DNA of 64,000 nucleotides from Acidobacteriota bacterium (GTDB lineage: Bacteria; Acidobacteriota; Vicinamibacteria; Vicinamibacterales; UBA2999), in NCBI GenBank assembly GCA_030697165.1, contig JAUYQQ010000001.1, positions 62,001 through 126,000 of the forward strand, in the 5' to 3' direction. The notes beneath the pieces were generated by a model. It was not told where the DNA came from. It worked only from the letters and a program-made list of their open reading frames with translations, and did no database searches. The position numbers and the translations under genes are program-made. How positions within the stretch are numbered: the first letter of the stretch is position 1; each line of letters starts with the position of its first letter. Of the stretch, positions 9,354 through 17,514 are shown piece by piece.

Positions 9354-10205
9354 CTAGATTGGCTGGACCGAGGCAATCACGTTGCGGCTCCCGCCGTTTG
9401 GGATCGAGTGCAGCAGCGCATCGAGATTGGCGGGGAGCGCGGCGAACGACTCTTCGTCGTACAAGTGGTAGCCCAGGCCGAGGAACAACTGGGGCAAGTC
9501 GCTTGGCGAGTCGCCCCGCTCCTCGAGGAGATAGGGCGCCAACTCGAACACCACCACCGGATGGTGCTTCTCCAGCGTCGCGAAAGCGCCCCTCAGCACC
9601 GGGAGTTCGTTGCCGTCCACGTCAAGCTTGATCAAGTCCACCCGGGCCAGGCCCAACTCGGCGACCAAGCCGTCCAGCGTGGAACCCGTCGCGCTCGATC
9701 GCTCAGGGTTGCCTTGATGGACAGGATGAGCGTTGGCTTTCGCCTCGAGCGGCCAGCTAGCAAAGTAACTCTCGGCCGGCCGGTCACCCGGCGCGCCGAG
9801 GGCTCGATGGACCAGCGTCATCCGCGAGCGGAGCTCGGGGTTGAGAGCGCAATTCCCCCGCAGCCGGGCCATCGCGCTATCGGCTGGTTCGACGGCAATC
9901 ACTTGTCCGGTCTGGCCGACTTGCAGGGCCAGCGGCAGCGCCTGGGCGCCAATGTTGGCACCCACGTCGATGGCGATTGCTCCCGGCCGTGCCACTCGCG
10001 CCAGAGCTCGGGTCGTCGAACGCTCGTAGACGCCGAGATACAGGGCCAGCTGAACGCCCTCGTTGAGGTCGAGCAGCCACCGTACGCCGTTCCGCCGGCA
10101 CGCGACCTTGCGCGGGTCTCCCCCGGTTAGCACAAGCCACGCCCCCGCGAGCCGGCGGAGAGACCTGGCGATACGCAACTTGGCGGAAGTCGAGAAGCGG
10201 AGCAC
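9354..10205 (-). CDS. FkbM-family SAM-dependent methyltransferase
   Basis: A 283-residue protein with SAM motif I 'IDVGANIGAQ' at about 79-88, 'VIAVEP' after it and 'LIKLDVDGNE' in the FkbM-specific core. The C-terminus 'LGYHLYDEES' also fits. FkbM proteins O-methylate sugar or polyketide hydroxyls, so this enzyme probably methylates a glycan residue. The open frame extends 65 codons further upstream, but that part lies over the preceding methyltransferase gene and looks non-coding. I chose GTG at 10205, 2 bp past that gene's stop and preceded by GAGAGG. The gene directly precedes the large polytopic protein without a gap. Confidence 0.88.
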   Translation of the reverse strand: MLRFSTSAKLRIARSLRRLAGAWLVLTGGDPRKVACRRNGVRWLLDLNEGVQLALYLGVYERSTTRALARVARPGAIAIDVGANIGAQALPLALQVGQTGQVIAVEPADSAMARLRGNCALNPELRSRMTLVHRALGAPGDRPAESYFASWPLEAKANAHPVHQGNPERSSATGSTLDGLVAELGLARVDLIKLDVDGNELPVLRGAFATLEKHHPVVVFELAPYLLEERGDSPSDLPQLFLGLGYHLYDEESFAALPANLDALLHSIPNGGSRNVIASVQPI

Positions 10206-10207
10206 GC

Positions 10208-11014
10208 TCAGTGGCTTACCTCTCTGCGGCGAAGGACGACAAGCGCAAACATTGCCCACCGGTCGGCGCGCCGTTCCAGGCGACGGTCGAGCCAACGCAG
10301 GAGTCCACGCGTGGCGCTTGGCATCAGTGTGCGCAGCGACACGCCGCCCGACAGCAGGTAGCGAAGCGGCCAGCCGGGGCGTACCAACTCCACCTGCCAC
10401 TCAGGGTACTGCCTCTCAAAACGCTCGCGATCGCGCACGAACAGAATCCATGGCAAGGCCCCGTTGGCGGCGGACAGCGGCCCGCCGGCTGGGAAACCCC
10501 ACTGCGTCGCGGTGGGCTCGAATGGCTCGTGATGCAGATGGCGATAGACCCATTCCGACCAGGGCGACACCCAAGGCTCGATCGCGGTCAGCACGCCACC
10601 AGGCTTCACCGTCCGCGCGGCCTCCCGGAGAAACGACTCCACGTCGGAGAGGTGGTGCACGACGTTGGTCATCGCGATCGCGCCGAGCGCGCCGGTCCGG
10701 AACGGAAGCTGATGTGCGTCCAGCACGACCTGGGTCGCGGGCGTCGCCCGCACGTCAGACGTGACAATGCCGGGCACATATTCGGCGAGGTAACCGGCAC
10801 CGCTGCCAATTTCCAGGACCGGATGAGCGGAGCCGATTTGCGCGGCTAACGCGTCATACCATTCCTCGTAAACGTCACGCAGGAGGGGCTTCTGACGGAT
10901 GATCTGGCGATGAATGGACGGCGCCGCTGGATCGTCGGGGTCGATCGCCTGCGCCAGCGGGTGCGCAAGCGCATTCCTCAGGGCCTGGCCGACGTCACGA
11001 AAAGGCGCGGCCAT
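10208..11014 (-). CDS. Class I SAM-dependent methyltransferase (type 11-like)
   Basis: A 268-residue protein with SAM-binding motif I 'VLEIGSGAGY' at about 67-76. Downstream are 'LDAHQLPF' and the post-motif 'MTNVVHHL..VESFLREAARTVKPGG', typical of methyltransf_11 enzymes. The C-terminal third is basic and contains two possible amphipathic helices, suggesting loose membrane association. The ATG at 11014 lies 2 bp downstream of the stop of the MTase-GT2 fusion gene; the longer open frame upstream of it is the wrong-frame shadow of that gene. Substrate unknown. The position among glycan genes argues for sugar or lipid-carrier methylation. Confidence 0.85.
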   Translation of the reverse strand: MAAPFRDVGQALRNALAHPLAQAIDPDDPAAPSIHRQIIRQKPLLRDVYEEWYDALAAQIGSAHPVLEIGSGAGYLAEYVPGIVTSDVRATPATQVVLDAHQLPFRTGALGAIAMTNVVHHLSDVESFLREAARTVKPGGVLTAIEPWVSPWSEWVYRHLHHEPFEPTATQWGFPAGGPLSAANGALPWILFVRDRERFERQYPEWQVELVRPGWPLRYLLSGGVSLRTLMPSATRGLLRWLDRRLERRADRWAMFALVVLRRREVSH

Positions 11015-11016
11015 CG

Positions 11017-12342
11017 CTAGATGAACTTCAGGCGGCGGGCAGCGAACATCGTCATGCGCAGCAGCAGCAGCCCGTGCGCCCAGCGTCGGATGTTGGTGTC
11101 GCCGTAGACCCGTTCCCGATAGCGCACAGGCAATTCGACGATCCGGAAGCCCTGCCTGGCCGCGCCGAAAATCAGGTCGAAATCGCCAAACGGGTCGAAG
11201 TCCCCAAAATACGCCCGATCCCGCGCGATGGCCTCGTAGTGGGCCCGCCGCAAGACCTTCGTCCCACACAGTGTGTCCTTGAGCGGCTGGCCGAGCAGGA
11301 ACGAGAACGCGGCCGCAAAGAACTTGTTGCCCATCATGTTGATGAAGCGCATGGCGCGCTTCTCCATGGGATAGACCAGGCGGCTGCCGTTGATGAACTC
11401 ACCGACGTCATCGACGATCGCGCGGTAAAACTTCGGCAGCACCTCAGGCGGCACCGAGAGGTCGGCGTCGAGGATCATGAGGATCTCGCCGCGCGCTTCG
11501 CCGAAGCCCAGCCGCACCGCATCGCCCTTGCCCTTTCCAGACTGCTGGTAGATGCGGATGCTCCGGCTCGCGTGAACGGTTGCGACCCGCTGGATCTCTT
11601 CCCAGGTGCCATCGGACGAATGCCCCTCTACGAAGATCAGTTCGTCGTTGGGCCCCATGGCTGGAAGCCGCTGCACCAACGATTCAATGTTGCCCCGCTC
11701 GTTCCGCGCGGGCACGATCACCGAGACCGAAGGCGCGGGACCGAGCCGCTGAACCTTGCGCCGGGCGACGGCCACGTTGGCAAGCGACAACAGGCGAAAG
11801 CCAGGGAGCGGCGCCAGCCATCGATTGATCAAGTTGCTCAACACCGGCACATATACAGGCACGAGCACGCGCTGCGATTCGGCCACGAGTTCGAAGCCCG
11901 AGAGCGCCAGCAGATTCTTGATGTCGGACGGGGAAAGCCAGTTCTGCTCGGGGCCCGTGTCAGCCAGTCCGAGCAGGGAGGCCAGGCGAAAGACAGGCTT
12001 CCACAGGCTGCTGTAGTAGGTCAGGACGATGCGGGTATCGGGTGTGCAGACGCCTTGCACGCGCTCGAGCAGATCCTGCACATCGGGCGTAAAGTGCAGG
12101 CAGCCATTCAATATCAATCGATCCGGTGGCGCATCACGGAGACTGTCAAAACCGAAAACCTCGGACGACTGAAATGCATCCGGGTTAAGTGGCGCGACGA
12201 TAGTGACCGGCCGGACGCCGAGGGCCTCCCGAAAGCGTCTCGACGTCGGGCTGATCTCGGCAACCCGCGCGGCGGCCGGCAGGTAATAGGAGGCGTAGTG
12301 CGCCAGCAGTCCGTAGAGGTAACGTTTGTGGAAGGTTTGCAC
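11017..12342 (-). CDS. Degenerate methyltransferase-like domain fused to family 2 glycosyltransferase
   Basis: The 441-residue protein has two parts. Residues ~1-200 resemble the C-terminal half of a class I methyltransferase ('LILNGCLHFTPDVQDLLERV', 'IVLTYYSSLWKPV', 'NLLALSGFELV') but lack a clear glycine-rich SAM motif I. Residues ~203-441 are a GT2 domain: 'VSVIVPARNERGN', 'FVEGHSSDGTW', DXD-type 'LDADLSVPPE', and 'LCGTKVLRR'. The GT2 part is closest in style to dolichyl/undecaprenyl-phosphate glycosyltransferases. The C-terminus is basic and has at most one weak hydrophobic helix. The start is GTG at 12342, first gene of the leftward block facing fcl. Two neighbouring genes were considered as a frameshift artefact, but the frame is continuous. 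Confidence 0.82.
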   Translation of the reverse strand: MQTFHKRYLYGLLAHYASYYLPAAARVAEISPTSRRFREALGVRPVTIVAPLNPDAFQSSEVFGFDSLRDAPPDRLILNGCLHFTPDVQDLLERVQGVCTPDTRIVLTYYSSLWKPVFRLASLLGLADTGPEQNWLSPSDIKNLLALSGFELVAESQRVLVPVYVPVLSNLINRWLAPLPGFRLLSLANVAVARRKVQRLGPAPSVSVIVPARNERGNIESLVQRLPAMGPNDELIFVEGHSSDGTWEEIQRVATVHASRSIRIYQQSGKGKGDAVRLGFGEARGEILMILDADLSVPPEVLPKFYRAIVDDVGEFINGSRLVYPMEKRAMRFINMMGNKFFAAAFSFLLGQPLKDTLCGTKVLRRAHYEAIARDRAYFGDFDPFGDFDLIFGAARQGFRIVELPVRYRERVYGDTNIRRWAHGLLLLRMTMFAARRLKFI

Positions 12343-12430
12343 GAGGCCAAGCTCAACGCCAGAGTGAGTTTACCATGTCGACCGTCCGCGACCGTTCGTC
12401 TGCAACGACAATGATAGACTTTTTGTTCGA
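12343..12430. promoter_or_regulatory. Divergent intergenic region between the leftward block and fcl
   Basis: This is the only divergent gap in the window and its largest non-coding stretch, so promoters for both directions are expected here. On the plus strand a weak -10-like TAGACT at 12415-12420 sits only ten bases before the fcl ATG. It is embedded in an AT-rich run, with no recognisable -35 element and no Shine-Dalgarno. On the minus strand I see no convincing -35/-10 pair. No operator-like palindrome was found. The regulatory role is inferred from geometry alone. Confidence 0.45.
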
Positions 12431-13396
12431 ATGGAATCCGCCGCCCGAATCTTTGTCGCAGGTCACTCAGGACTGGTTGGCTCGGCGGTGCTCCGCAGGC
12501 TTCGCAGCGAGGGCTTCAAGAACATCCTGACCGCGACCAGAGACCAGCTGGACTTGAGGGATCAGGCGGCGGTGAACTACTGGTTCCGCGCCAACCGGCC
12601 GGACTACGTGTTTCTGGTCGCCGGCACGGTCGGCGGCATTCTGGCCAATTCCACTCGTCCGGCAGAATTCATTTACGATAATCTCCTGATTCACGCGACC
12701 ACCGTGCACGCCTCGCACCTGTACGGAGTGACCAAGCTCCTCTATCTCGGCAGCTCCTGCATCTACCCCCGCGACGTCAGTCAACCGATGACTGAGAGCA
12801 CATTGCTGACCGCACCACTCGAGCCAACGAACGAACCGTACGCCATCGCCAAGATCGCCGGTATCAAGTTGTGCCAGTCGTACCGGACTCAATACGGATC
12901 GAACTTTGTGTCGGCGATGCCCAGCAACCTGTATGGTCCGCACGACAACTTCGATCTGGAGTCGGCGCACGTCCTGCCGGCCCTGATGCGGAAATTCCAT
13001 GAAGCTAAAATCGCGGGGCGTCGCCAGGTGACCATCTGGGGCAGCGGCAAGCCGAGGCGGGAATTGCTGCATGTCGACGATCTCGCCACGGCCTGCGTCT
13101 TCCTTATGCATCACTACAACGACGAGAGCCACATCAACGTGGGCTCTGGCGAAGACCTCAGCATCCGGGAGCTGGCGGAAACCATTCAGGCGGTGGTTCA
13201 TCCCGCAGCAGAACTGGTCTTTGACGAGACCAAACCCGATGGCACCCGGCGGAAGTTACTCGACGTGACGCGGATGAGGTCCCTCGGCTGGCGCCCCACG
13301 ATTCCGCTTCGCGCCGGTATCGAATCAACATATCGATGGTTCCTCGAGAACCACGCCGCTGATGAGCCACTGGACCGGACGCGGAGCAACGCTTGA
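12431..13396 (+). CDS. fcl: GDP-L-fucose synthase
   Basis: The 321-residue NAD(P)-dependent SDR begins with 'RIFVAGHSGLVGSA' (Rossmann loop). It carries the Fcl-specific 'LGSSCIYP' (Ser109, Cys110), 'EPYAIAKIAGIKLC' (catalytic Tyr137, Lys141) and His180 in 'ESAHVLPALMRKF'. The enzyme epimerises and reduces GDP-4-keto-6-deoxy-mannose to GDP-L-fucose. The partner GDP-mannose 4,6-dehydratase is not in the window. In the usual 'AKVGGI' motif the lysine is replaced ('AGTVGGI'). It is one of only two plus-strand genes; its last 4 bases overlap the TTG start of the next gene. No Shine-Dalgarno is visible, so leaderless initiation is possible. Confidence 0.93.
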   Translation: MESAARIFVAGHSGLVGSAVLRRLRSEGFKNILTATRDQLDLRDQAAVNYWFRANRPDYVFLVAGTVGGILANSTRPAEFIYDNLLIHATTVHASHLYGVTKLLYLGSSCIYPRDVSQPMTESTLLTAPLEPTNEPYAIAKIAGIKLCQSYRTQYGSNFVSAMPSNLYGPHDNFDLESAHVLPALMRKFHEAKIAGRRQVTIWGSGKPRRELLHVDDLATACVFLMHHYNDESHINVGSGEDLSIRELAETIQAVVHPAAELVFDETKPDGTRRKLLDVTRMRSLGWRPTIPLRAGIESTYRWFLENHAADEPLDRTRSNA

Positions 13397-14913
13397 TACT
13401 GCGCGTCGCCTTGTGCGCCGTGGTGCCTGCCGCCTGGCTCGTGCTGGCAGGAATCACACAACAGGCGATGGGGCGGTACTCTCCGTTCGACCCCGACTAC
13501 TACTACCTGCTGTCCTCCCTGGATCTTGCCGAATCCAAGAGCCTGGGGCTCTTTCAACACCCCGGCACCCCGGCGGCCATTCTCGGCGCCGCGGTCATGA
13601 CTGGTGAGCAATTGCTGACGGGTTCTGGAGAGGGTGTCCAGGCGGACGTACTGAACCACCCCGAAAGATACCTGGCCCTGCTTCGCATCTGGTCCGCGAT
13701 CCTCATCGCCTTAGGGCTGGCCGCCGTCGGCGTCGTCACGCTGAGGGCCACCCGAAGTCCCTGGTTGGCCCTGCTCCTCCAGCTTTCCGTCTTCATGTCA
13801 CCGGTCGTGGTGAACGATTCCGTGGGCCGGTTCAAGCCGGAGCCGGTGCTGCTGTTTGCGTGCTTGCTGTTCGTGGCCGTCATGGTCGCGGCCGTTCGCA
13901 GTCCCAACCCGAGCAGCCGCTGGTTCACGATCGCGTTTGGCCTCGCGTGCGGACTCGGCTTGGCCACGAAGTTCACGTTTGCCTCGGTAACGATCGTGCC
14001 GTTCCTGCTGGCACGCGGATGGAAACAGAAAGCCGAAGTGATCGCCTGGACCCTGCTGGCATTCTTTCTGTTCACGTTGCCGATTGCCGATCGCTACGAC
14101 GACCTGCTGATGTGGACCCAGACCAATCTCACCCACACGGGACTCTACGGTAGTGGCGAGCCCGGTTTCGTCGAGACCGACAGCTATCTAGCCGGGGTCG
14201 CTGCCCTGGCAAGAGGCAATGCCCTCTTTGGTGCCGTCCTCATCATCGCGCTGGCGGCCATTGCACTCGTTGCCACCAAGGACCGCCAGAGCCAGGACTT
14301 CAGGGCCTTGTGCGCGCTCACCGTGTCGCTGATCGTCGGCTTTGCCCTGGTGACCAAGCATGGCTCGTTCGCTGACGCCAATCGCTATTTGTTTTGCTCC
14401 TATTGTCTACTGGGACTGACACTTTGGCTGAGCGTGACCACTTATACGAGGCTCAGCTTTGCTACCCCCGCCGTCAGGTACCTGGTCCCCGCCGCCGTCC
14501 TCGCGGTGGCAGCCTCGGTCATCACGGTCATGCCACCCAGCCTCTCGGCCCACATCAACCGGCTGCACGCCGCAAAGGCGTCACAACTGGATCGTGACTC
14601 CAAGCTGGCGGTACTGGAGGAAGGAACCTGGAAAAACTACGTCCGGATCTACGATCTGGGCACCCAGCGGACGCCGCTGAACGGCTTGTTCCAGGCTTCG
14701 TATTATTCGACCAGCCACCTTGAGGCCCTCGGCAGGACGTTCCCAACCACGTACTTCTGCGACTCGGGGAATTGCACGGCGGACAACTGGAAGACCAAGC
14801 ACATTGTCGGGCTCGATCACCAAGCCATCACGCCGACGGAGCTAATTGCCAGGCATGGCGCACACATCGTCATGATCTACGGCCATACCCCCACCATTGA
14901 AGCAGTGAAGTGA
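13393..14913 (+). CDS. Polytopic membrane protein, GT-C-like, unassigned
   Basis: A 506-residue protein with about ten hydrophobic helices and a soluble C-terminal ~100 residues. The first extracytoplasmic loop contains 'YSPFDPDYYYLLSSLDLAES' with acidic residues, and 'LFQHPGTPAAILGA' follows. This is the loop-1 arrangement expected of GT-C membrane glycosyltransferases that use polyprenyl-phosphate sugars. A conserved-looking 'NDSVGRFKPEPVLLFACLLF' resembles the 'RPD' helix of GT39 proteins. The start is TTG at 13393 overlapping the fcl stop, implying coupled translation. No family name is recognised; it lacks the LRDYAKAPF signature of the six family-A proteins. It ends 6 bp before the convergent GT4-methyltransferase gene. 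Confidence 0.75.
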   Translation: MILRVALCAVVPAAWLVLAGITQQAMGRYSPFDPDYYYLLSSLDLAESKSLGLFQHPGTPAAILGAAVMTGEQLLTGSGEGVQADVLNHPERYLALLRIWSAILIALGLAAVGVVTLRATRSPWLALLLQLSVFMSPVVVNDSVGRFKPEPVLLFACLLFVAVMVAAVRSPNPSSRWFTIAFGLACGLGLATKFTFASVTIVPFLLARGWKQKAEVIAWTLLAFFLFTLPIADRYDDLLMWTQTNLTHTGLYGSGEPGFVETDSYLAGVAALARGNALFGAVLIIALAAIALVATKDRQSQDFRALCALTVSLIVGFALVTKHGSFADANRYLFCSYCLLGLTLWLSVTTYTRLSFATPAVRYLVPAAVLAVAASVITVMPPSLSAHINRLHAAKASQLDRDSKLAVLEEGTWKNYVRIYDLGTQRTPLNGLFQASYYSTSHLEALGRTFPTTYFCDSGNCTADNWKTKHIVGLDHQAITPTELIARHGAHIVMIYGHTPTIEAVK

Positions 14914-14919
14914 ACGCGA

Positions 14920-17514
14920 TCAAGCGCGAGGGTTTCTGGCCTTGATGATGACGTTCCAGCCCATCAGGCGTTCGGTCAGGCCGATCGGCAGCAAGCGGAG
15001 CGCGCCGGGGATTTCGCTGGTCATCAGCTGGCGCTTGTAGATAACTCGGTTCTCGAACCCGTCGAACACGCGCTTCAGCCGGGCAGCCGTATAGACCTTA
15101 ACCAGCGGCCGCGCGTCGTTCTGCGAGACCTCGACGTAGCGCGACATGATCTCCGCGATCGAGTGGTTCTTCAACAGGTCGCGATCGAGCCCGAGGGCAC
15201 CCACCAACTCGCGCCAGTAGTGAACCGAGTGCTCGGCATACATCATGACAATCGCCTTGCCGCCCGGTTTTAGGACGCGTCTGATCTCCGCGACGACCTG
15301 GCGAGTGTTCGGCGTGTGGTGGAGCACGCCGTTGGAATAGACGAGATCGAAGGTGTGGTCTTCGAACGGCAGGGTCTCGGCGTCATAGTGCACGAACCGT
15401 CCGCGCAGGCCGCGGCGTTCGAAGTTCTCCTGCGCCAGCGCAAGGTGCCCCGCCGACAGGTCGAGGTCAGTAACTCGTGCGCCGTGGCGTGCGAACTGAC
15501 TCAGATCCGTACCGATGCCGCCGCCGATCTCAAGCACGTCGTGACCGGCGTGCTGATCAAACTCCATCAACGCCGGCATCCACGGAGCGTACGCGCCGTA
15601 GCGGTGTGACTCGACTTCCTGGAACCACTCAAGGGTGTGCGGCTCGGTCGTCTTCGCATAGTGCGTGCCGACCGGGTTGTGGTTCCACTGGTCCTGGACG
15701 TGCTCCTTGTAGGCATCGCCGGTCGTGACGCGCCCGGGATCGATCGCGGCGCCCGGACCCGCCGGTAGCTCGTCACGAACGAAGCGCCACACGTTGCCAA
15801 CGTGACGCGCCCAAGTGAACCGGTCGAGCACGGCTTGCCGGGCATTTCGCCCGAGCGACATCGCGACGTCAGCTCGATCCACCAATCCGGTCACGGCATC
15901 GACGAGCTCGTCAACGCTGCCAGGTGTGCACAATACGGCGCGTTCTGATCCGACGCGCAGATCTGCCCGCACCAAGTCGGCAGGCTGCAGCGCAGGGGAC
16001 AGGACCTCGCCCAACTGCTCCAGATCGCTGCCGACGATGCCGGCGCCCATTGCCATGTACTCGAACAACTTGGTCGGTGAGCCGAAGAACTTGCTGTCGA
16101 CCATGTGGCTGTTGTGTGGCGACACAAACAGGTCGCACGCGCCCAATAGCCGCGCGCCTTCCTGTTGCGGCACCCGGCCGGCGCTGTGGACCCGCGACTG
16201 CAGCCCGTGCTGTGCCACCGCTTCGTCCAGCAACGGCTTGTGCGAGCCGTCGCCGATCAACAGGAACTTGGCTTGCGGCGCTCGCGCGCAAATCTTCGGA
16301 ATCGCCGCCGCAAGGACGTCAATGCCGTGCCAGCCGCCGAAGGTTCCCGAAAATCCGACCACGCGGTCGTCGTCCGTGAAGCCGAGACTGGACCGAACAG
16401 CTCTCCGGGCCTCGAGCGGCGGCGGCGCGTATTGCACGGGGTCAGCGCCGTTCGGGTTGACCAGAATCTTCCGCGGGTCGACCTTGCGGGCGATCAGGGA
16501 ATCCTTCAGCACCTGGGACACGACGGTGATCAGCGTGGCCTGCCTGAAGGCAGCATCTTCGGCGCGCACGAACAACTGCTCGTGCTCGAGGCTGGTGCCG
16601 TTGAAGCTGCGGCTCATCGAGATCTCCGATCCGTTGTACTCAAGGATGTAGGGGATGCCGAGTTCGCGACTGACCAGCGCGGCCGCGAAGTTGCCGAGGC
16701 ACAAGCGCTCGTAGATGTAGGCCGGCCGTTGCATGCCGAACGCCACCTTGAGAATGGGGTAGTAGTGCCACGTCGCGGCGAGCAGCGGAATTTCGGCCGC
16801 GGAGTCAGAAGCGGACGGCATCACCACCTGCCGCAGGCCAAACTCGTCCAACATGGCGAAGGGGCTGGCCATCAGGCACGTGAAGCCTTCGGTGACCGCC
16901 GCCAGCTCCTTGGCCACGTAGCAGGTGTGCCCGTAACTGCCACCTGAGGTCAGCTGCACCCAATAATCAGTGCGCAGGTAGACACCGGTACCGGGGATCC
17001 GATGATCGGTTGCCGGCAGCGGAAAATCTGCCGCGAATGGCACCGGCGCTGCGACCGTGTACAGCTGCCGCAAGGCGTCACTGCAGCGTTCAACGACGTC
17101 GGCGCCGGGATCGTGCACTTGCGGCCGAATTAAGCCCGTGAGACGGCGCTGCAGCAGGTCGGTGGTGCAGAACACCCACAGCCGCCAGTAACTGCCGAGC
17201 GTGTCTCGATCGATGACCTCGACCGCCTGCTCGGCGGGCCAGTAGAACCACACGCGACGCCGCTGCTTGAGCACTGCGGACGCAAGCCGCAGGTGCGACG
17301 AGCCGGGCCAACCGCGCTCCATCGCCACGATCACGCCCAGCAGGTCAGGCCGCCTGGCGAGTTCTCCCAGCGGGTCAAGGCACGTCGCGAGCGGACCCAG
17401 GCGAATCGCCAAGTGGTGCCGCTCGGTCGTCCCCGCCAGCCCCGCCTCGGTAACCGTCGTCGCGGCGCCCAGGTTGGACGCGACGTAGAGGCACGAGTCC
17501 ATGCCCTGGCTCAT
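14920..17514 (-). CDS. GT4 glycosyltransferase-methyltransferase fusion (copy 2)
   Basis: An 864-residue two-enzyme protein and paralogue of the next gene upstream. The N-terminal ~180 residues ('AMERGWPGSSHL', 'RRVWFYWPAEQAVEV') form a family-specific domain. The GT4 region includes 'YLRTDYWVQLTSGGSYGH', 'EYNGSEISMSRSFNG', 'GFSGTFGGWHGIDVL' and the donor-site 'SPTKLFEYMAMGAG'. The last ~240 residues are a methyltransf_11 domain with 'VLEIGGGIGTD' and 'YSNGVLHHTPNTRQVV'. The combination suggests that a transferred sugar is methylated by the same polypeptide. I chose ATG 17514, whose ATGA overlaps the upstream stop; ATG 17502 (MDSCLYVASN) is the alternative. It is the last gene of the rightward-originating block and converges on the plus-strand membrane gene. 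Confidence 0.88.
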   Translation of the reverse strand: MSQGMDSCLYVASNLGAATTVTEAGLAGTTERHHLAIRLGPLATCLDPLGELARRPDLLGVIVAMERGWPGSSHLRLASAVLKQRRRVWFYWPAEQAVEVIDRDTLGSYWRLWVFCTTDLLQRRLTGLIRPQVHDPGADVVERCSDALRQLYTVAAPVPFAADFPLPATDHRIPGTGVYLRTDYWVQLTSGGSYGHTCYVAKELAAVTEGFTCLMASPFAMLDEFGLRQVVMPSASDSAAEIPLLAATWHYYPILKVAFGMQRPAYIYERLCLGNFAAALVSRELGIPYILEYNGSEISMSRSFNGTSLEHEQLFVRAEDAAFRQATLITVVSQVLKDSLIARKVDPRKILVNPNGADPVQYAPPPLEARRAVRSSLGFTDDDRVVGFSGTFGGWHGIDVLAAAIPKICARAPQAKFLLIGDGSHKPLLDEAVAQHGLQSRVHSAGRVPQQEGARLLGACDLFVSPHNSHMVDSKFFGSPTKLFEYMAMGAGIVGSDLEQLGEVLSPALQPADLVRADLRVGSERAVLCTPGSVDELVDAVTGLVDRADVAMSLGRNARQAVLDRFTWARHVGNVWRFVRDELPAGPGAAIDPGRVTTGDAYKEHVQDQWNHNPVGTHYAKTTEPHTLEWFQEVESHRYGAYAPWMPALMEFDQHAGHDVLEIGGGIGTDLSQFARHGARVTDLDLSAGHLALAQENFERRGLRGRFVHYDAETLPFEDHTFDLVYSNGVLHHTPNTRQVVAEIRRVLKPGGKAIVMMYAEHSVHYWRELVGALGLDRDLLKNHSIAEIMSRYVEVSQNDARPLVKVYTAARLKRVFDGFENRVIYKRQLMTSEIPGALRLLPIGLTERLMGWNVIIKARNPRA

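Noticed and set aside
10206-10400. N-terminal extension of the FkbM methyltransferase
   Set aside because: The extra 65 codons lie over the 3' end of the upstream methyltransferase in another frame, are Arg/Pro/Ala-rich and resemble no FkbM sequence.
11015-11269. N-terminal extension of the methyltransferase encoded at 10208
   Set aside because: The added 85 residues are a shadow of the GT2 C-terminus in another frame; the normal methyltransferase N-terminus begins at ATG 11014.
14913-14920. Bidirectional terminator at the convergent junction
   Set aside because: Only six bases separate the two stops and the flanking coding ends show no stem-loop with T-tract; transcripts probably overlap antisense.
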